This document shows positions 6,655 through 14,415 of a stretch of DNA of 24,583 nt, one piece after another. How positions within the stretch are numbered: the first letter of the stretch is position 1; each line of letters starts with the position of its first letter. A program made the position numbers and the translations under genes. The DNA is from AC-50 sp035640455. GTDB lineage: Bacteria; Actinomycetota; Thermoleophilia; Gaiellales; Gaiellaceae. The stretch covers positions 1-24,583 of the forward strand of contig DASQWB010000004.1 of the NCBI GenBank assembly GCA_035640455.1, read 5' to 3'. Under the pieces are notes generated by a model, which saw only the letters and a program-made list of their open reading frames with translations, was not told where the DNA came from and ran no database searches.

Positions 6655-7800
6655 GACGCCGCCGACGAGGCTCGACAGCGTGCCGCCCGCGACGAGGAGC
6701 GGGCCGAGCGAGGGCGACACGATCAGCTGCCAGCCCTGGAGACGGCACCAGACGAAGGCGCCGAGCAGCCCGAGGCCGCACCCCAGGATCGCCGCGAGCA
6801 GGCCCGCGATGCCGGATTCGGCCAGGATCAGGCGGCCGATCCGGCGGCGGCTCCAGCCGAGCGCCGCGCGCAGGCCGAGCTCGCGCGAGCGTTGATTCAC
6901 CGCCATGCTCTGGGTGTTCGCGACGGCGACCATCCCGATGAACCCGACGAGAAGGCCGAGCGCCAGCCCGATACGCCGGAGGTCTGACGTGACGCGCCCA
7001 AGCAAGATCCGCCCGTCGGGAGGAGTCGCGTCCGCCAGCAGCCGCTGACCGGTTGGATCGAGCGCCGCGCGAGCGTACTCCGCGACGGCGCCCGCCGAGC
7101 CCGGCCGCACGTGAGCGAGGAACCGCACGGTCTTGCCGGGTCCATACCGCACCCGCGCGAGCGCCGAGGCCATGACGACCGCGTCGTTGACGTAGCCGAA
7201 CCCGGCGTCGTCCCGGACGAGCCCCGCGACCGTGTACGGGCGTGCCGCGATCGACGCTGTCTGCGGCAGGTCCATCCTGATGCCGAGCCTCCGTGCGAGC
7301 GCGACCCCGACCCACACGACCGATCGCCCGGGCAGGCGGTCGATGGCGCGCACGGGGATCCCCGAGACCGTCCGGACCTCGGCCGCAGCGAGGCCGGACG
7401 CCGTCGCCCCGATCAGCGGCACGCGTGCCGTCCGCGCGAGCGGGCTCGTCGAGACGGCGACGCCGTCGTCCCAGATCGAGAGCTCGCCGGCCGCCGCCAC
7501 GGGCTCGAGCGCCTCGATCTCGGAGACGCGCCGCGACGGAAATGCATGCGAGGTGTCGCCGTTCGCGAGCAGCACGACGAAATGCGACCGCTGGGCGTCG
7601 AACCGCCTGTCGATCTGCGCCCGCTGCGTGTCCGCGACCACAACGGCCGCGGTCGCGCTGGCGACTCCGAGGACGATCCCCGCGACCATCGCAGAGGTCC
7701 GGAGCGGCCGTGCCGTCAGCGAGAGATAGGTGTCGGCCAGCAACGCGGACGTCGCCGCGCCCGCGGCGTGCAGCCGCCGCCTACGCGGCGAGGGCGCCAT
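6601..7800 (-). CDS. ABC transporter permease, FtsX/MacB type
   Basis: 399 residues from ATG. TM1 lies at about residues 37-58, followed by an extracytoplasmic domain of roughly 210 residues (MacB periplasmic-core-like), and then three closely spaced helices forming the FtsX domain (around 270-295, 325-350 and 363-385). The sequence RSRELGLRAALGWSRRRI between TM2 and TM3 is the typical coupling segment that contacts the ATPase. The C-terminal PARRAASISPLEAMRS is the conserved end of this family. Such permeases do mechanotransmission or export of peptides, lipids or lipoproteins rather than classic import. It overlaps the ATPase gene by 20 bases and is the last gene of a four-gene operon. Confidence 0.9.
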   Translation of the reverse strand: MAPSPRRRRLHAAGAATSALLADTYLSLTARPLRTSAMVAGIVLGVASATAAVVVADTQRAQIDRRFDAQRSHFVVLLANGDTSHAFPSRRVSEIEALEPVAAAGELSIWDDGVAVSTSPLARTARVPLIGATASGLAAAEVRTVSGIPVRAIDRLPGRSVVWVGVALARRLGIRMDLPQTASIAARPYTVAGLVRDDAGFGYVNDAVVMASALARVRYGPGKTVRFLAHVRPGSAGAVAEYARAALDPTGQRLLADATPPDGRILLGRVTSDLRRIGLALGLLVGFIGMVAVANTQSMAVNQRSRELGLRAALGWSRRRIGRLILAESGIAGLLAAILGCGLGLLGAFVWCRLQGWQLIVSPSLGPLLVAGGTLSSLVGGVLPARRAASISPLEAMRS

Positions 7801-8452
7801 CGACGATGGTCACGCAGCGGTCGGCAAGCGCCGCCGCGCGGGTGTCGTGGGAGGCGATGATGAGCGTCGCGCCGGTCGCGGTAAGCGAGAAGAGCAGCTT
7901 GAGGACCGCCTGACCCGTCTTCTGGTCAAGCGAGCCCGTCGGCTCGTCCGCGATTAGCAGCTGCGGACGCTTCACGACGGCGCGGGCGACTGCGACACGC
8001 TGACGTTCGCCGCCAGAGAGCGGCGCCGCCTCCCGGTCGGCGACGCTGGCGAGGCCGACGAGCGCGAGCGCCTCACGGCTGCGTTGCTCGACGTCGGGTC
8101 GCGCGAGCGTCGCGTCGACGAGCCCGACGGCGACGTTCCGCCACGCGCTGCGTTCGTCCATCAGGTGCGCGCTCTGGAAGACGAAGCCGACATGGTCGGC
8201 GCGAAACCGCGCCACCGCGAGCGACGACAACCCGCGCATCTCCTTACCGTCGAAGCGATACGAGCCCTCGGTCGCCTCCTGGAGGCCGCCGAGGATGGAT
8301 GCGAGTGTGGACTTTCCCGCGCCGGACGGGCCGACCACCGCCAGCGACGACCCGCGCGGCACGGTCAAGTCGATCGGATGAAGGATCCGCGTACGGACGG
8401 GCCGCGCGACCTCGAAGCCGGCGCCGCGGAGCTCGATGAGCGGGTCGCCTAT
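7781..8452 (-). CDS. ABC transporter ATP-binding protein (LolD/MacB-type) with apparent ATA start
   Basis: Numbered from the proposed start: Walker A GPSGAGKST at 41-49, Q-loop in FVFQSAHL, signature LSGGERQ at 145-151, Walker B LLIADE with D169/E170, and the H-loop in IIASHD. Size 223 residues, normal for this family. The first beta-strands (LIELRGAGFEV, then ILHPIDLTVPRG) lie upstream of the first usable TTG (8368), and no ATG, GTG or TTG exists in that frame back to an in-frame stop at 8522-8524. An ATA codon at 8450-8452 follows a GGAGG by 6 bases and overlaps the upstream stop (ATAG), so it is the best start candidate. It pairs with the FtsX-type permease downstream and energises it. Confidence 0.88.
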   Translation of the reverse strand: MGDPLIELRGAGFEVARPVRTRILHPIDLTVPRGSSLAVVGPSGAGKSTLASILGGLQEATEGSYRFDGKEMRGLSSLAVARFRADHVGFVFQSAHLMDERSAWRNVAVGLVDATLARPDVEQRSREALALVGLASVADREAAPLSGGERQRVAVARAVVKRPQLLIADEPTGSLDQKTGQAVLKLLFSLTATGATLIIASHDTRAAALADRCVTIVDGALAA

Positions 8453-9561
8453 CGGGCTCCTCCCGACGCCGGCGACAGCGTCTCGACTTGCCGGTCGGTC
8501 ACGACGTGCAGCTGCACCTCGTCACCGGCGGCGAGCCCGCGCCCGGAGATCTCGACGTACCCCCCGGCCGTCGCCCCGACGCGGACGCGCACGAGCTGCA
8601 CGTTCCCCTCGACGACCTTCCGGACGACGAACGATCCTGCGGCGCCCACCCAGATCCCCCCGGCCGGCACGGTGAGCACGGCCCTCTTCGTCACACGGAG
8701 CGGCAGGACGAGATTTCCCGGCTCCGCCGAGGCGTTCGGGCGTGCCAGCGCAACGACGACGTCGCGCTGCCCCGAAGCCGGATCGGGGGACGCGACGGAG
8801 CGGACGACGCCGATGCTCAGCCGCTCGCCCGCGGAGATCGCGGCCGCTCCGGGCACCCGACAGGTCGCCGTCGGCGTGCGCGCGGTCAAGACCATGAGTG
8901 GAGTACCTCGCGTGACGAGCTGGCCGACCGCGGCGTCGATCTCGGCGACCTCGCTCCCGGCCGGCACGCTCGTGCTCGACCCGAGACGCACGCGCCCGTC
9001 GAGACCGCGCGCCGAGGCGCCCGCCCGCGCGTACAGCTCGTTCAGCGCAGCGGCAGTACGACTGTCGAAGACCGAGTCGGCTTTGCCGAGTTTCCCGGCG
9101 GCGACCAGCGCGCGTTCGAGTGCCGCGACGTCCGGCCCAGTGTCGCCGAGGCCGAGATCGCGATAGAACGGGATGCGCGTCACGAACGCGAATGTCGGGA
9201 CGCCCGAGACGACTGCGAGCAGATCGCCCGTCTTCACCGGCTCGCCGACCCTGAGACCGATCGCCGTGACGACACGCGGCTTCCCGGGCGGCAGTGGCGG
9301 CGGCATCACGCGAGTCACCTGGGATCGGGCCCGGCACGGCACTTGCAGCTCTTCCCTCAGGACCTGCTTCACGAGCCGAGTCGTGGGTACCGGCAGGTCG
9401 GGCGCTTGCCGCTTCGCACTCGCGTCGCCCGGCGAGGTTCCGAAGAGCGACGCGGCACCGACACCGAGCGCGCAGCCAACGGCGAGGGCGACGGTGGCGA
9501 CCTGGAAGCGGCCCGCCCGCCGGAGCGTCACCCCGAAACGCCCCAGCGGGCTAGGGGACAT
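8449..9561 (-). CDS. Membrane-fusion-like protein with peptidoglycan-binding domain
   Basis: 370 residues from ATG. A transmembrane anchor lies at about residues 20-40, then a short beta/lipoyl-like region with VGEPVKTGDLLAVVSG (about 105-120). A PG_binding_1-type domain follows at about 132-180 (LGLGDTGPDVAALERAL, then DSRTAAALNELYARAG). The second half has HlyD/RND adaptor-like beta domains (VPAGSEVAEID, TKRAVLTVPAGGIWV, GLAAGDEVQLH). In Gram-positive bacteria such proteins accompany ABC ATPase/FtsX permease pairs and probably connect the transporter to the cell wall. The gene overlaps the lipoprotein gene upstream by 11 bases and ends inside the ATPase start, so coupling is tight. Confidence 0.85.
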   Translation of the reverse strand: MSPSPLGRFGVTLRRAGRFQVATVALAVGCALGVGAASLFGTSPGDASAKRQAPDLPVPTTRLVKQVLREELQVPCRARSQVTRVMPPPLPPGKPRVVTAIGLRVGEPVKTGDLLAVVSGVPTFAFVTRIPFYRDLGLGDTGPDVAALERALVAAGKLGKADSVFDSRTAAALNELYARAGASARGLDGRVRLGSSTSVPAGSEVAEIDAAVGQLVTRGTPLMVLTARTPTATCRVPGAAAISAGERLSIGVVRSVASPDPASGQRDVVVALARPNASAEPGNLVLPLRVTKRAVLTVPAGGIWVGAAGSFVVRKVVEGNVQLVRVRVGATAGGYVEISGRGLAAGDEVQLHVVTDRQVETLSPASGGAR

Positions 9562-10312
9562 ACCCCAGCGCCGCGAGCTCGGCGGCGTATCGCTCCAGGA
9601 GCTCCCGGTTACGCTCGACGAGCCGTCGCTTCACCGGCCTCAGCTGCGCTGCCAGCGCCGCGAAGTAGCTGCGCGTGCAGCGGGCGTAGGCTCGCGAGAA
9701 CTTGCGCTGGTACTGAGCTGAGAGGACGGGGGAGCTCAGGCCGCTGAGGACGTAGTCGATTGCCTTGAGATACGACGCCGTCGGATCGCCGTCGTCGACC
9801 TTTAATCCTGAGGCCCGGCGGAGGCACTCCGCGGTCCGCGCGTGCCTCGCGACCACCGAGGGCGCGTTCGCGGCCGTCAGAGTCGCGTCCTGCCAGGGAG
9901 CCGCGAGTGCGCTCCACTGCCCGAATGACGGAAGCTTCTTCATCCGGCACGAAGGGCTTGCGCGCGGCGGCTGCGGCATCTCCGGCTCGGTCAGGCCCTT
10001 CGCCGCGATCAGGTCGAGGTCTGCGTACCGCGCTTGGTCGAACCGGAAGCTCGTGTTGTCGAGGTCGCGGACGTTCTCGCCCCCGCAGGCGGCGTTCGGC
10101 AACCCGATCGACGCCAGAATCACTCGCATCGTCCGCAGCTCGCTCGGGCCTGGTAGTGGGAAGGCGCCGGCGGCGACGTCGGAGAGTATCTGGGGATCGA
10201 CGCGGGCCTGCGGGTTCCGTGATCCGCCGGCCGAACCGGTGACGGAATCGCCGCAGCCCGCGAGCGTCATTCCGAGCAGGACTGCGGCGACCGTGATGGT
10301 CAGAAGCTTCAT
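9551..10312 (-). CDS. Secreted lipoprotein, unknown function, first gene of the ABC operon
   Basis: 253 residues from ATG. A hydrophobic signal ends in LAGC with cysteine 20 as the lipidation site, so it is anchored on the outer face of the membrane. The mature part has four further cysteines (CGGENV, SCRMK, ECLRR, RCTRS) and a long helical C-terminal half rich in Arg, Leu and Ala (around residues 190-250). I do not recognise a domain. As the first gene of an operon with a wall-binding adaptor and a MacB-like ABC pair, it is probably an accessory or substrate-binding component of that transporter. The stop codon lies inside the start region of the next gene (11-base overlap). Confidence 0.78.
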   Translation of the reverse strand: MKLLTITVAAVLLGMTLAGCGDSVTGSAGGSRNPQARVDPQILSDVAAGAFPLPGPSELRTMRVILASIGLPNAACGGENVRDLDNTSFRFDQARYADLDLIAAKGLTEPEMPQPPRASPSCRMKKLPSFGQWSALAAPWQDATLTAANAPSVVARHARTAECLRRASGLKVDDGDPTASYLKAIDYVLSGLSSPVLSAQYQRKFSRAYARCTRSYFAALAAQLRPVKRRLVERNRELLERYAAELAALGYVP

Positions 10313-10340
10313 TGGCGCCTATGGCCTTTTGTCCGCGCTG

Positions 10341-10346
10341 ATCATA
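10341..10346 (-). promoter_or_regulatory. Candidate -10 box for the lipoprotein-ABC operon
   Basis: On the reverse strand this reads TATGAT, one base from the TATAAT consensus, 28 bases upstream of the lipoprotein ATG. It leaves room for a short leader. No clear -35 is seen; the upstream side is occupied by the inverted repeat at 10363-10415. Confidence 0.35.
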
Positions 10347-10362
10347 GACACGGGGAGGCCTG

Positions 10363-10415
10363 GGGTTGGGAGGCCGAATGCCGTTGTGCCATCACCGTCG
10401 CGGCCTCCCAAACCC
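10363..10415. terminator. Inverted repeat downstream of the four-cysteine protein gene
   Basis: 10363-10376 pairs with 10401-10415 (14 base pairs with one bulged base) around a 24-base loop. It lies just after the stop of the minus-strand gene ending at 10431 and ahead of the lipoprotein promoter. It is therefore probably that gene's terminator, and it separates the gene from the operon. Confidence 0.5.
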
Positions 10416-10430
10416 GGTCTCGCGTGAGGC

Positions 10431-10856
10431 CTACGTCACATATTGGACATATTGGGCATGGTTGAGCCCCTGCCCACGAACGGGCGTCCCGTTGACAACG
10501 CTCGACAGGAGCACGATCCAGCCGCAGTTGCACGTGGAGACGTAGACGTACCCGCGGGTGCCGTAGTGCCACGTGCCGCCGCCGTCGCGGTACCAGCCGC
10601 GGATGTAGTCGTTGTACGTGTACGTGTAGGCGGCGTTCATGTCCTGGCACTGGCTGTTCTGCGCGATCGCAAATACGGCGGAGTTCGAGGCGTTGATCGC
10701 CGTCCAGGCCGCCTGTCCGATGCACGTGATCGCATCGGCCCGCGGCGCGGCCGATAACGCGACGGATGCTGCGGCGACTACGGAGGCGACAGCGGCGACG
10801 ACGAGCCATCCGCGCGAACGTCGCCCGCTACGCGATGCGGTTCTGAACCCGATCAT
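10431..10856 (-). CDS. Small secreted four-cysteine, tyrosine-rich protein
   Basis: 141 residues from ATG, with a strong GGGGAGGA Shine-Dalgarno about 6 bases upstream on the reverse strand. The N-terminus is a long arginine-rich region followed by a hydrophobic segment and a probable signal peptidase site after APRADA (about residue 42), so the mature protein is about 99 residues and exported. It contains four cysteines (ITCIG, SQCQD, STCNCGW), enough for two disulfides, and a tyrosine/glycine/tryptophan-rich middle part (TYTYNDYIRGWYRDGGG). The family is not recognised. It may be a substrate or partner of the adjacent wall-linked ABC system, but the intervening inverted repeat argues for separate transcription. 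Confidence 0.72.
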   Translation of the reverse strand: MIGFRTASRSGRRSRGWLVVAAVASVVAAASVALSAAPRADAITCIGQAAWTAINASNSAVFAIAQNSQCQDMNAAYTYTYNDYIRGWYRDGGGTWHYGTRGYVYVSTCNCGWIVLLSSVVNGTPVRGQGLNHAQYVQYVT

Positions 10857-11075
10857 CGGGTCCTCCCCTCGTTGGTCTGAGTGGACGGTCTGCCGCAGAC
10901 GAGGCGTTGCTATGAGCTCTCCAACGGCGACCTCCAGGCGGATTTGAGCTGAACCTAAGGCCTGCGCCGCGGTGCTTCAAGATGTCATCAACCGACATGA
11001 CGGATAGCGTGGTATGGTCTTCTCAAGACAAACGGCGGGCGTAGAGCTCTCTGTGCTCGAGGGGAGGCGCATCGA

Positions 11076-11327
11076 ATCGGCGAAGAAGCTCCGATCCGGC
11101 TGAGCAGCCGGCAGTCTCAGGTGCTGAGCCTGATCGTCAACGGGCTGACTGACGCAGAAGCCGCCGAGCAACTCGGAATCTCGCCGCGGACCGTCCGCAT
11201 GCACGCCGACGTGCTGCGTGTGAAGCTCGGCGTGTCCCGGCGCCGGCATTTGCCGCTCGCGTATCGGCGCATGCGCTTGCTGGGTCGCATCGAGCTAACG
11301 CTCGACGGCCGTCCCACGCACTACTAG
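11076..11327 (+). CDS. Orphan LuxR/GerE-type helix-turn-helix protein with apparent ATC start
   Basis: The product is essentially a lone GerE DNA-binding domain: LSSRQSQVLSLIVNGLTDAE, then AEQLGISPRTVRMHADVLRVKLGVSRR, then a short tail, 83 residues in all. The first canonical start in frame (GTG 11121) falls inside helix 1 of the domain and would remove its conserved beginning. The frame is open back to 11001 without ATG, GTG or TTG. An ATC at 11076 stands 8 bases after GGGGAGG (11061-11067) and is the best start. An ATG at 11014 opens a different frame that ends at 11103, so a frameshifted remnant of a larger regulator is an alternative. There is no receiver or sensor domain, so any regulation would be by its own level or by partner binding. 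Confidence 0.6.
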   Translation: MGEEAPIRLSSRQSQVLSLIVNGLTDAEAAEQLGISPRTVRMHADVLRVKLGVSRRRHLPLAYRRMRLLGRIELTLDGRPTHY

Positions 11328-11511
11328 GGCTCCGGTTCAGGAGGATCTGACGATCCGCTCGAACCACTCCACGGGCTTACGGCGCTTGCCCTTTGGGCGT
11401 TGTCCGCTCGTTCTGGCTGACGCCGGAGATCGTCTTGGTCATCGGTTCGCCACGCGGCGGCCGCGGAAGGCGCCGCTCGCCGACTCGACGGACGCCCGCG
11501 TAGTGGGCTCC

Positions 11512-12159
11512 CTAAGGCCCGTCGGCAGTGGCCCGTGCGGCCGGCTCGGGTTCCGGGGGCACGCCGTTCAGCAGCCCGCGCCGGTAGGCGTGCGCGACCG
11601 CCTGCGTCCGGCTGTGCACGCCGAGCTTGCCGAGGATGTGCTGGACGTGCGCGGCCACCGTCTTCGAGCTGATGACGAGCTTGGCCGCGATCTCCTTCTG
11701 CGAGAGACCCGCCGAGAGGAGGCCAAGGACCTCCAGCTCTCGCTTCGTCAGGTCGTAGGCCGGCGGCTCGGCCTCGACCGGCGAGGGCAGCCGGAGGCGA
11801 ACGCGGGCCAGCAGCTCGTCCGCTGAGAACGGCTTGACGACGTAGTCGTCGGCGCCGACGAGGAGCCCGGCCGCGCGGTCGAAGCCCTCTGTCCGCTCGC
11901 CGGAGAGAAAGACGATCGCGACGCGGTCGCCGAACTCGTCTCGCAGCTGTCGGCAGATCTCGTAGCCGGAGACGTCCGGCAGCCGCACGTCGAGGAGCAC
12001 GAGCTTCGGAAGGTGTCGCCGCGCGGCGGCCATCGCCTCCTCGCCGTTCGTCGCGTCCACCGTCGAGAAGCCGGCCCTGCCGAGCAGCGTCGACACGAGC
12101 TCGCGACAGACCCCGTCGTCGTCCACCACGAGGACCGTGGCGCCGCAGTTTTCCGCCAC
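11512..12159 (-). CDS. Two-component response regulator, NarL/LuxR family
   Basis: 215 residues from GTG. The N-terminal receiver domain has the acidic pocket D13/D14, phospho-acceptor D57 in LLDVRLP, the conserved Ser86 in FLSGE and Lys109 in VVKPF, so it looks phosphorylatable. A C-terminal GerE helix-turn-helix covers about residues 138-195 (LTKRELEVLGLLSAGLSQ, then SSKTVAAHVQHILGKLGV). The tail is proline/alanine-rich. No histidine kinase gene is in the window. The gene is divergent from the large SpaA-like secreted protein, with about 215 bases between starts, so regulation of that gene is possible but unproven. Confidence 0.92.
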   Translation of the reverse strand: MAENCGATVLVVDDDGVCRELVSTLLGRAGFSTVDATNGEEAMAAARRHLPKLVLLDVRLPDVSGYEICRQLRDEFGDRVAIVFLSGERTEGFDRAAGLLVGADDYVVKPFSADELLARVRLRLPSPVEAEPPAYDLTKRELEVLGLLSAGLSQKEIAAKLVISSKTVAAHVQHILGKLGVHSRTQAVAHAYRRGLLNGVPPEPEPAARATADGP

Positions 12160-12191
12160 CCTTGCCCTTCTCTCGTCGGGCCCCCTGGCCG

Positions 12192-12220
12192 GTTCTACTG
12201 CAAAGCACCGACCTTTTCAA
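12192..12220 (-). promoter_or_regulatory. Candidate SigA-type promoter for the response regulator
   Basis: On the reverse strand TTGAAA (12215-12220) is followed after 17 bases by TAGAAC (12192-12197). This matches -35 and -10 elements with optimal spacing and would give a leader of about 25 bases before the GTG at 12159. Confidence 0.45.
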
Positions 12221-12270
12221 GGAGGAACCGATATCGACGACCTAGGTGAAGAATCGGGCATTCGCCTCTG

Positions 12271-12298
12271 TTGAAGAAATCAGCGCTCCGCTTACGCT
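12271..12298 (+). promoter_or_regulatory. Candidate promoter for the SpaA-like secreted protein
   Basis: TTGAAG (12271-12276) is followed after 16 bases by TACGCT (12293-12298, TANNNT form). The predicted transcript would start about 70 bases before the ATG at 12375. The leader is GC-rich and I recognise no riboswitch in it. Confidence 0.35.
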
Positions 12299-12374
12299 GA
12301 CGGGACTGCGGCCGAAGGGGCCCACATGCGTCGGCGGCGGCCTGGAACCCGCTGCCCTGACCGGAGGAGAGCGA

Positions 12375-14351
12375 ATGCGACCCCTACGACTCCGAGGCCG
12401 GCCGATGGGTCGGCTTCTCCTGCTCGCGATCGCGGCGACGACGTTTGCTGTGTTCTTCGTCGCGGCCTCGAGCGGGACCCTGACCGGGAGCACGTTCGAG
12501 AGCACGGACGGGAACCTGGTCAAGAACACCGGCACCGACTGGTGCAACACCGTCGTGAGCAACGTCTGTACCTCGACGGCCCCGCACCTCGTGCAGGGGC
12601 AGGACAAGGCGCCCGGCAACGGCGACGACTCGTTCGCCAACGGCACGAAGCAGGACGACGCCGTCCCGAGCGTCGGCGCGGGCGGCATCCCGAACAAGGG
12701 CGACCTCGACCGCTTCTACGTCGCGAACGAGTTCGTGGGCGGGAAGAACTTCGCCTACCTCGGCTTCGAGCTCCTGCCGGTTCAGAACGCGTCGGCGTCG
12801 GTGCACACCGGATTCGAGTTCAACAAGAACTTCTGCGATCCGGTCACCCATGTCGGCTGCAGCGCGAACAACGTCACGCCGGCTCGCTCGGCGGGCGACA
12901 TCCTGATCGTCTTCGACCTCGAGGGCGGCGGCAACCCGGCGCTGTCGTTCCGGCGCTGGGTCCTTTCGGGATCCTGCGAGATCTCGCAGGACACCGCTCC
13001 GTGCTGGGGCCCGAAGCAGAACCTGAACAGCACCGTCGCGGACGGAAGCCTCGACAACGCCGCTTCCGGCACGACCGACCCGATCAATCCGGGTGCACCG
13101 CGGACGATCGGGCAGTACCGCTTCGGCGAGGCTGCGATCAACATCAGCGACTCGGGCATCCTGAGCGGCTGCCAGGCGCTCGGCAGCGTCTATACGGTGA
13201 GCCGCTCGTCCGGCGACTCGGGCACCGCGACGATGAAGGACTTCATCGCGCCGCAGAAGGTGAATATCAACAACTGCGGCAACATCGTCGTCAGGAAGGT
13301 CACCGACCCGAACCCCGACCCGACGAACACGAGCTTCTCGTTCACGGCCGGCGGCGGGCTGAGCCCGACGAGCTTCAGCCTGAAGAACGGCGAGTCGAAG
13401 ACCTACTCGGGCATCAATCCCGGGAGCGGCTACAGCATCTCCGAGTCTGTGCCGGCGGGCTGGCTTCTCGACAGCGCGACCTGTGACGACGGCAGCCCGG
13501 TCTCGAACATCGACGTGAGCGCGGGCGAGACGGTGACGTGCACGTTCACGAACAAGGCTCGCGGGACGATCAAGGTCAAGAAGGTCACCGACCCGTCGAG
13601 CGACACGACGACGAGCTTCTCGTTCACCGTCGGAGGCGGCCTGAGCCCGTCGAGCTTCAGCCTGAAGAACGGCGACACGCAGACGTTCTCGAACGTCCCG
13701 CCCGGCAGCGGCTACAGCGTGGCCGAGTCGGTGCCTTCCGGCTGGGATCTGACGAGCTCGAGCTGCGACGACGGCAGCCCGGTGTCGAACATCAATCTCG
13801 GCCCCGGCGAAACCGTGACATGCACGTTCAACGACCGGCAGCGCGGCAGCGTCTCGATCCACAAGCAGGACGACGCCGGCAACGCGCTGCAGGGTGCCGT
13901 GTTCGAGCTCTACACCGACAACGCGCCGCTCGGCGGGAGCCCGCCGCACGGCGCCGAGGACACGGCGACGGGCAAGACCTGCAGCACAGACGCGAACGGC
14001 GACTGCACGATCTCGAACGTCGTTCCGGGGCAGTACTGGATCGTCGAGACGACCACCCCGACGGGCTACGACTCGGCCGCCGACAAGAACGTCGTCGTCG
14101 GTGCGGGGCAGAACGTCCCGGTGACGCTCACCGATCCGCGGAAGTTCCGGATCATCGTCGTGGTCTGCCAGCAGGGGACGAACGACTCGCTGCACGCGAG
14201 CTCCGTCACGGTCGACGGCGTCACGAAGACGTCCCTCGCCTCGGGCGGCGGCGGGACGCTCAGCGACAGCGACGTCTGCGGCCTCGGCGGCGCCCGCTAC
14301 AGCGACAAGCACGCGGGCGACCATCCGAACGCCGACGTGAACATCCCGTAG
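12375..14351 (+). CDS. Large secreted protein with three prealbumin/SpaA-like repeats
   Basis: 658 residues. ATG 12375 is chosen because GGAGGA stands at 12363-12368 and a signal peptide (arginine-rich start, hydrophobic residues about 13-31) follows directly; the frame is open upstream to GTG 12246, but that start lacks a close Shine-Dalgarno. Residues about 35-300 form a cysteine-containing domain I cannot name. Then come three beta-sandwich repeats with lysines K308, K403 and K497 near the first strand and glutamates E357, E451 and E558 in the ESVP/ETTTP strand. This is the spacing expected for Lys-Asn isopeptide-forming Cna_B/SpaA domains. The third repeat is the most SpaA-like (GAVFELY, GQYWIVETTTPTGY). 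The C-terminus has no LPXTG or transmembrane anchor. It probably acts as a rigid surface or matrix protein. Confidence 0.82.
   Translation: MRPLRLRGRPMGRLLLLAIAATTFAVFFVAASSGTLTGSTFESTDGNLVKNTGTDWCNTVVSNVCTSTAPHLVQGQDKAPGNGDDSFANGTKQDDAVPSVGAGGIPNKGDLDRFYVANEFVGGKNFAYLGFELLPVQNASASVHTGFEFNKNFCDPVTHVGCSANNVTPARSAGDILIVFDLEGGGNPALSFRRWVLSGSCEISQDTAPCWGPKQNLNSTVADGSLDNAASGTTDPINPGAPRTIGQYRFGEAAINISDSGILSGCQALGSVYTVSRSSGDSGTATMKDFIAPQKVNINNCGNIVVRKVTDPNPDPTNTSFSFTAGGGLSPTSFSLKNGESKTYSGINPGSGYSISESVPAGWLLDSATCDDGSPVSNIDVSAGETVTCTFTNKARGTIKVKKVTDPSSDTTTSFSFTVGGGLSPSSFSLKNGDTQTFSNVPPGSGYSVAESVPSGWDLTSSSCDDGSPVSNINLGPGETVTCTFNDRQRGSVSIHKQDDAGNALQGAVFELYTDNAPLGGSPPHGAEDTATGKTCSTDANGDCTISNVVPGQYWIVETTTPTGYDSAADKNVVVGAGQNVPVTLTDPRKFRIIVVVCQQGTNDSLHASSVTVDGVTKTSLASGGGGTLSDSDVCGLGGARYSDKHAGDHPNADVNIP
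13281..13850 (+). repeat. Two tandem ~285-bp coding repeats
   Basis: Repeat 1 (about 13281-13565) and repeat 2 (about 13566-13850) encode near-identical 95-residue units. Shared stretches include KVTDP, SFSFT, GGGLSP, SFSLKNG, CDDGSPVSNI and GETVTCTF. The DNA is also strongly conserved (for example around 13488-13510 and 13770-13795). This shows a recent internal duplication inside the secreted protein. Confidence 0.85.
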
Positions 14352-14375
14352 CGGAGTAAGGGAGAGATCCCCAGA

Positions 14376-14413
14376 ACGAGAGGGCCGGCCTCCACGCAGG
14401 CCGGCCCTCTCGT
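14376..14413. terminator. Bidirectional terminator between convergent secreted-protein genes
   Basis: 14376-14391 and 14398-14413 are perfect reverse complements (16 bp) around a 6-base loop. The element sits in the 64-base gap between the stop at 14351 on the plus strand and the stop at 14416 on the minus strand, so it can serve both genes. Confidence 0.85.
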
Positions 14414-14415
14414 AT

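Noticed and set aside
10982..10998. ATGTC/GACAT inverted repeat as an operator for the HTH gene
   Set aside because: Only 5-base arms with a 7-base spacer; too weak to support without conservation.
11343..11443. Possible tiny minus-strand gene, beginning MTKTISGVSQNERTT in one frame and continuing KRRKPVEWFERIVRSS in another
   Set aside because: It would need a frameshift within 34 codons and has no Shine-Dalgarno; probably chance or an old remnant.
12221..12245. Strong GGAGG followed by ATA and a 4-codon frame on the plus strand
   Set aside because: A leader peptide is conceivable, but the GGAGG overlaps the -35 side of the opposite promoter and there is no other support.
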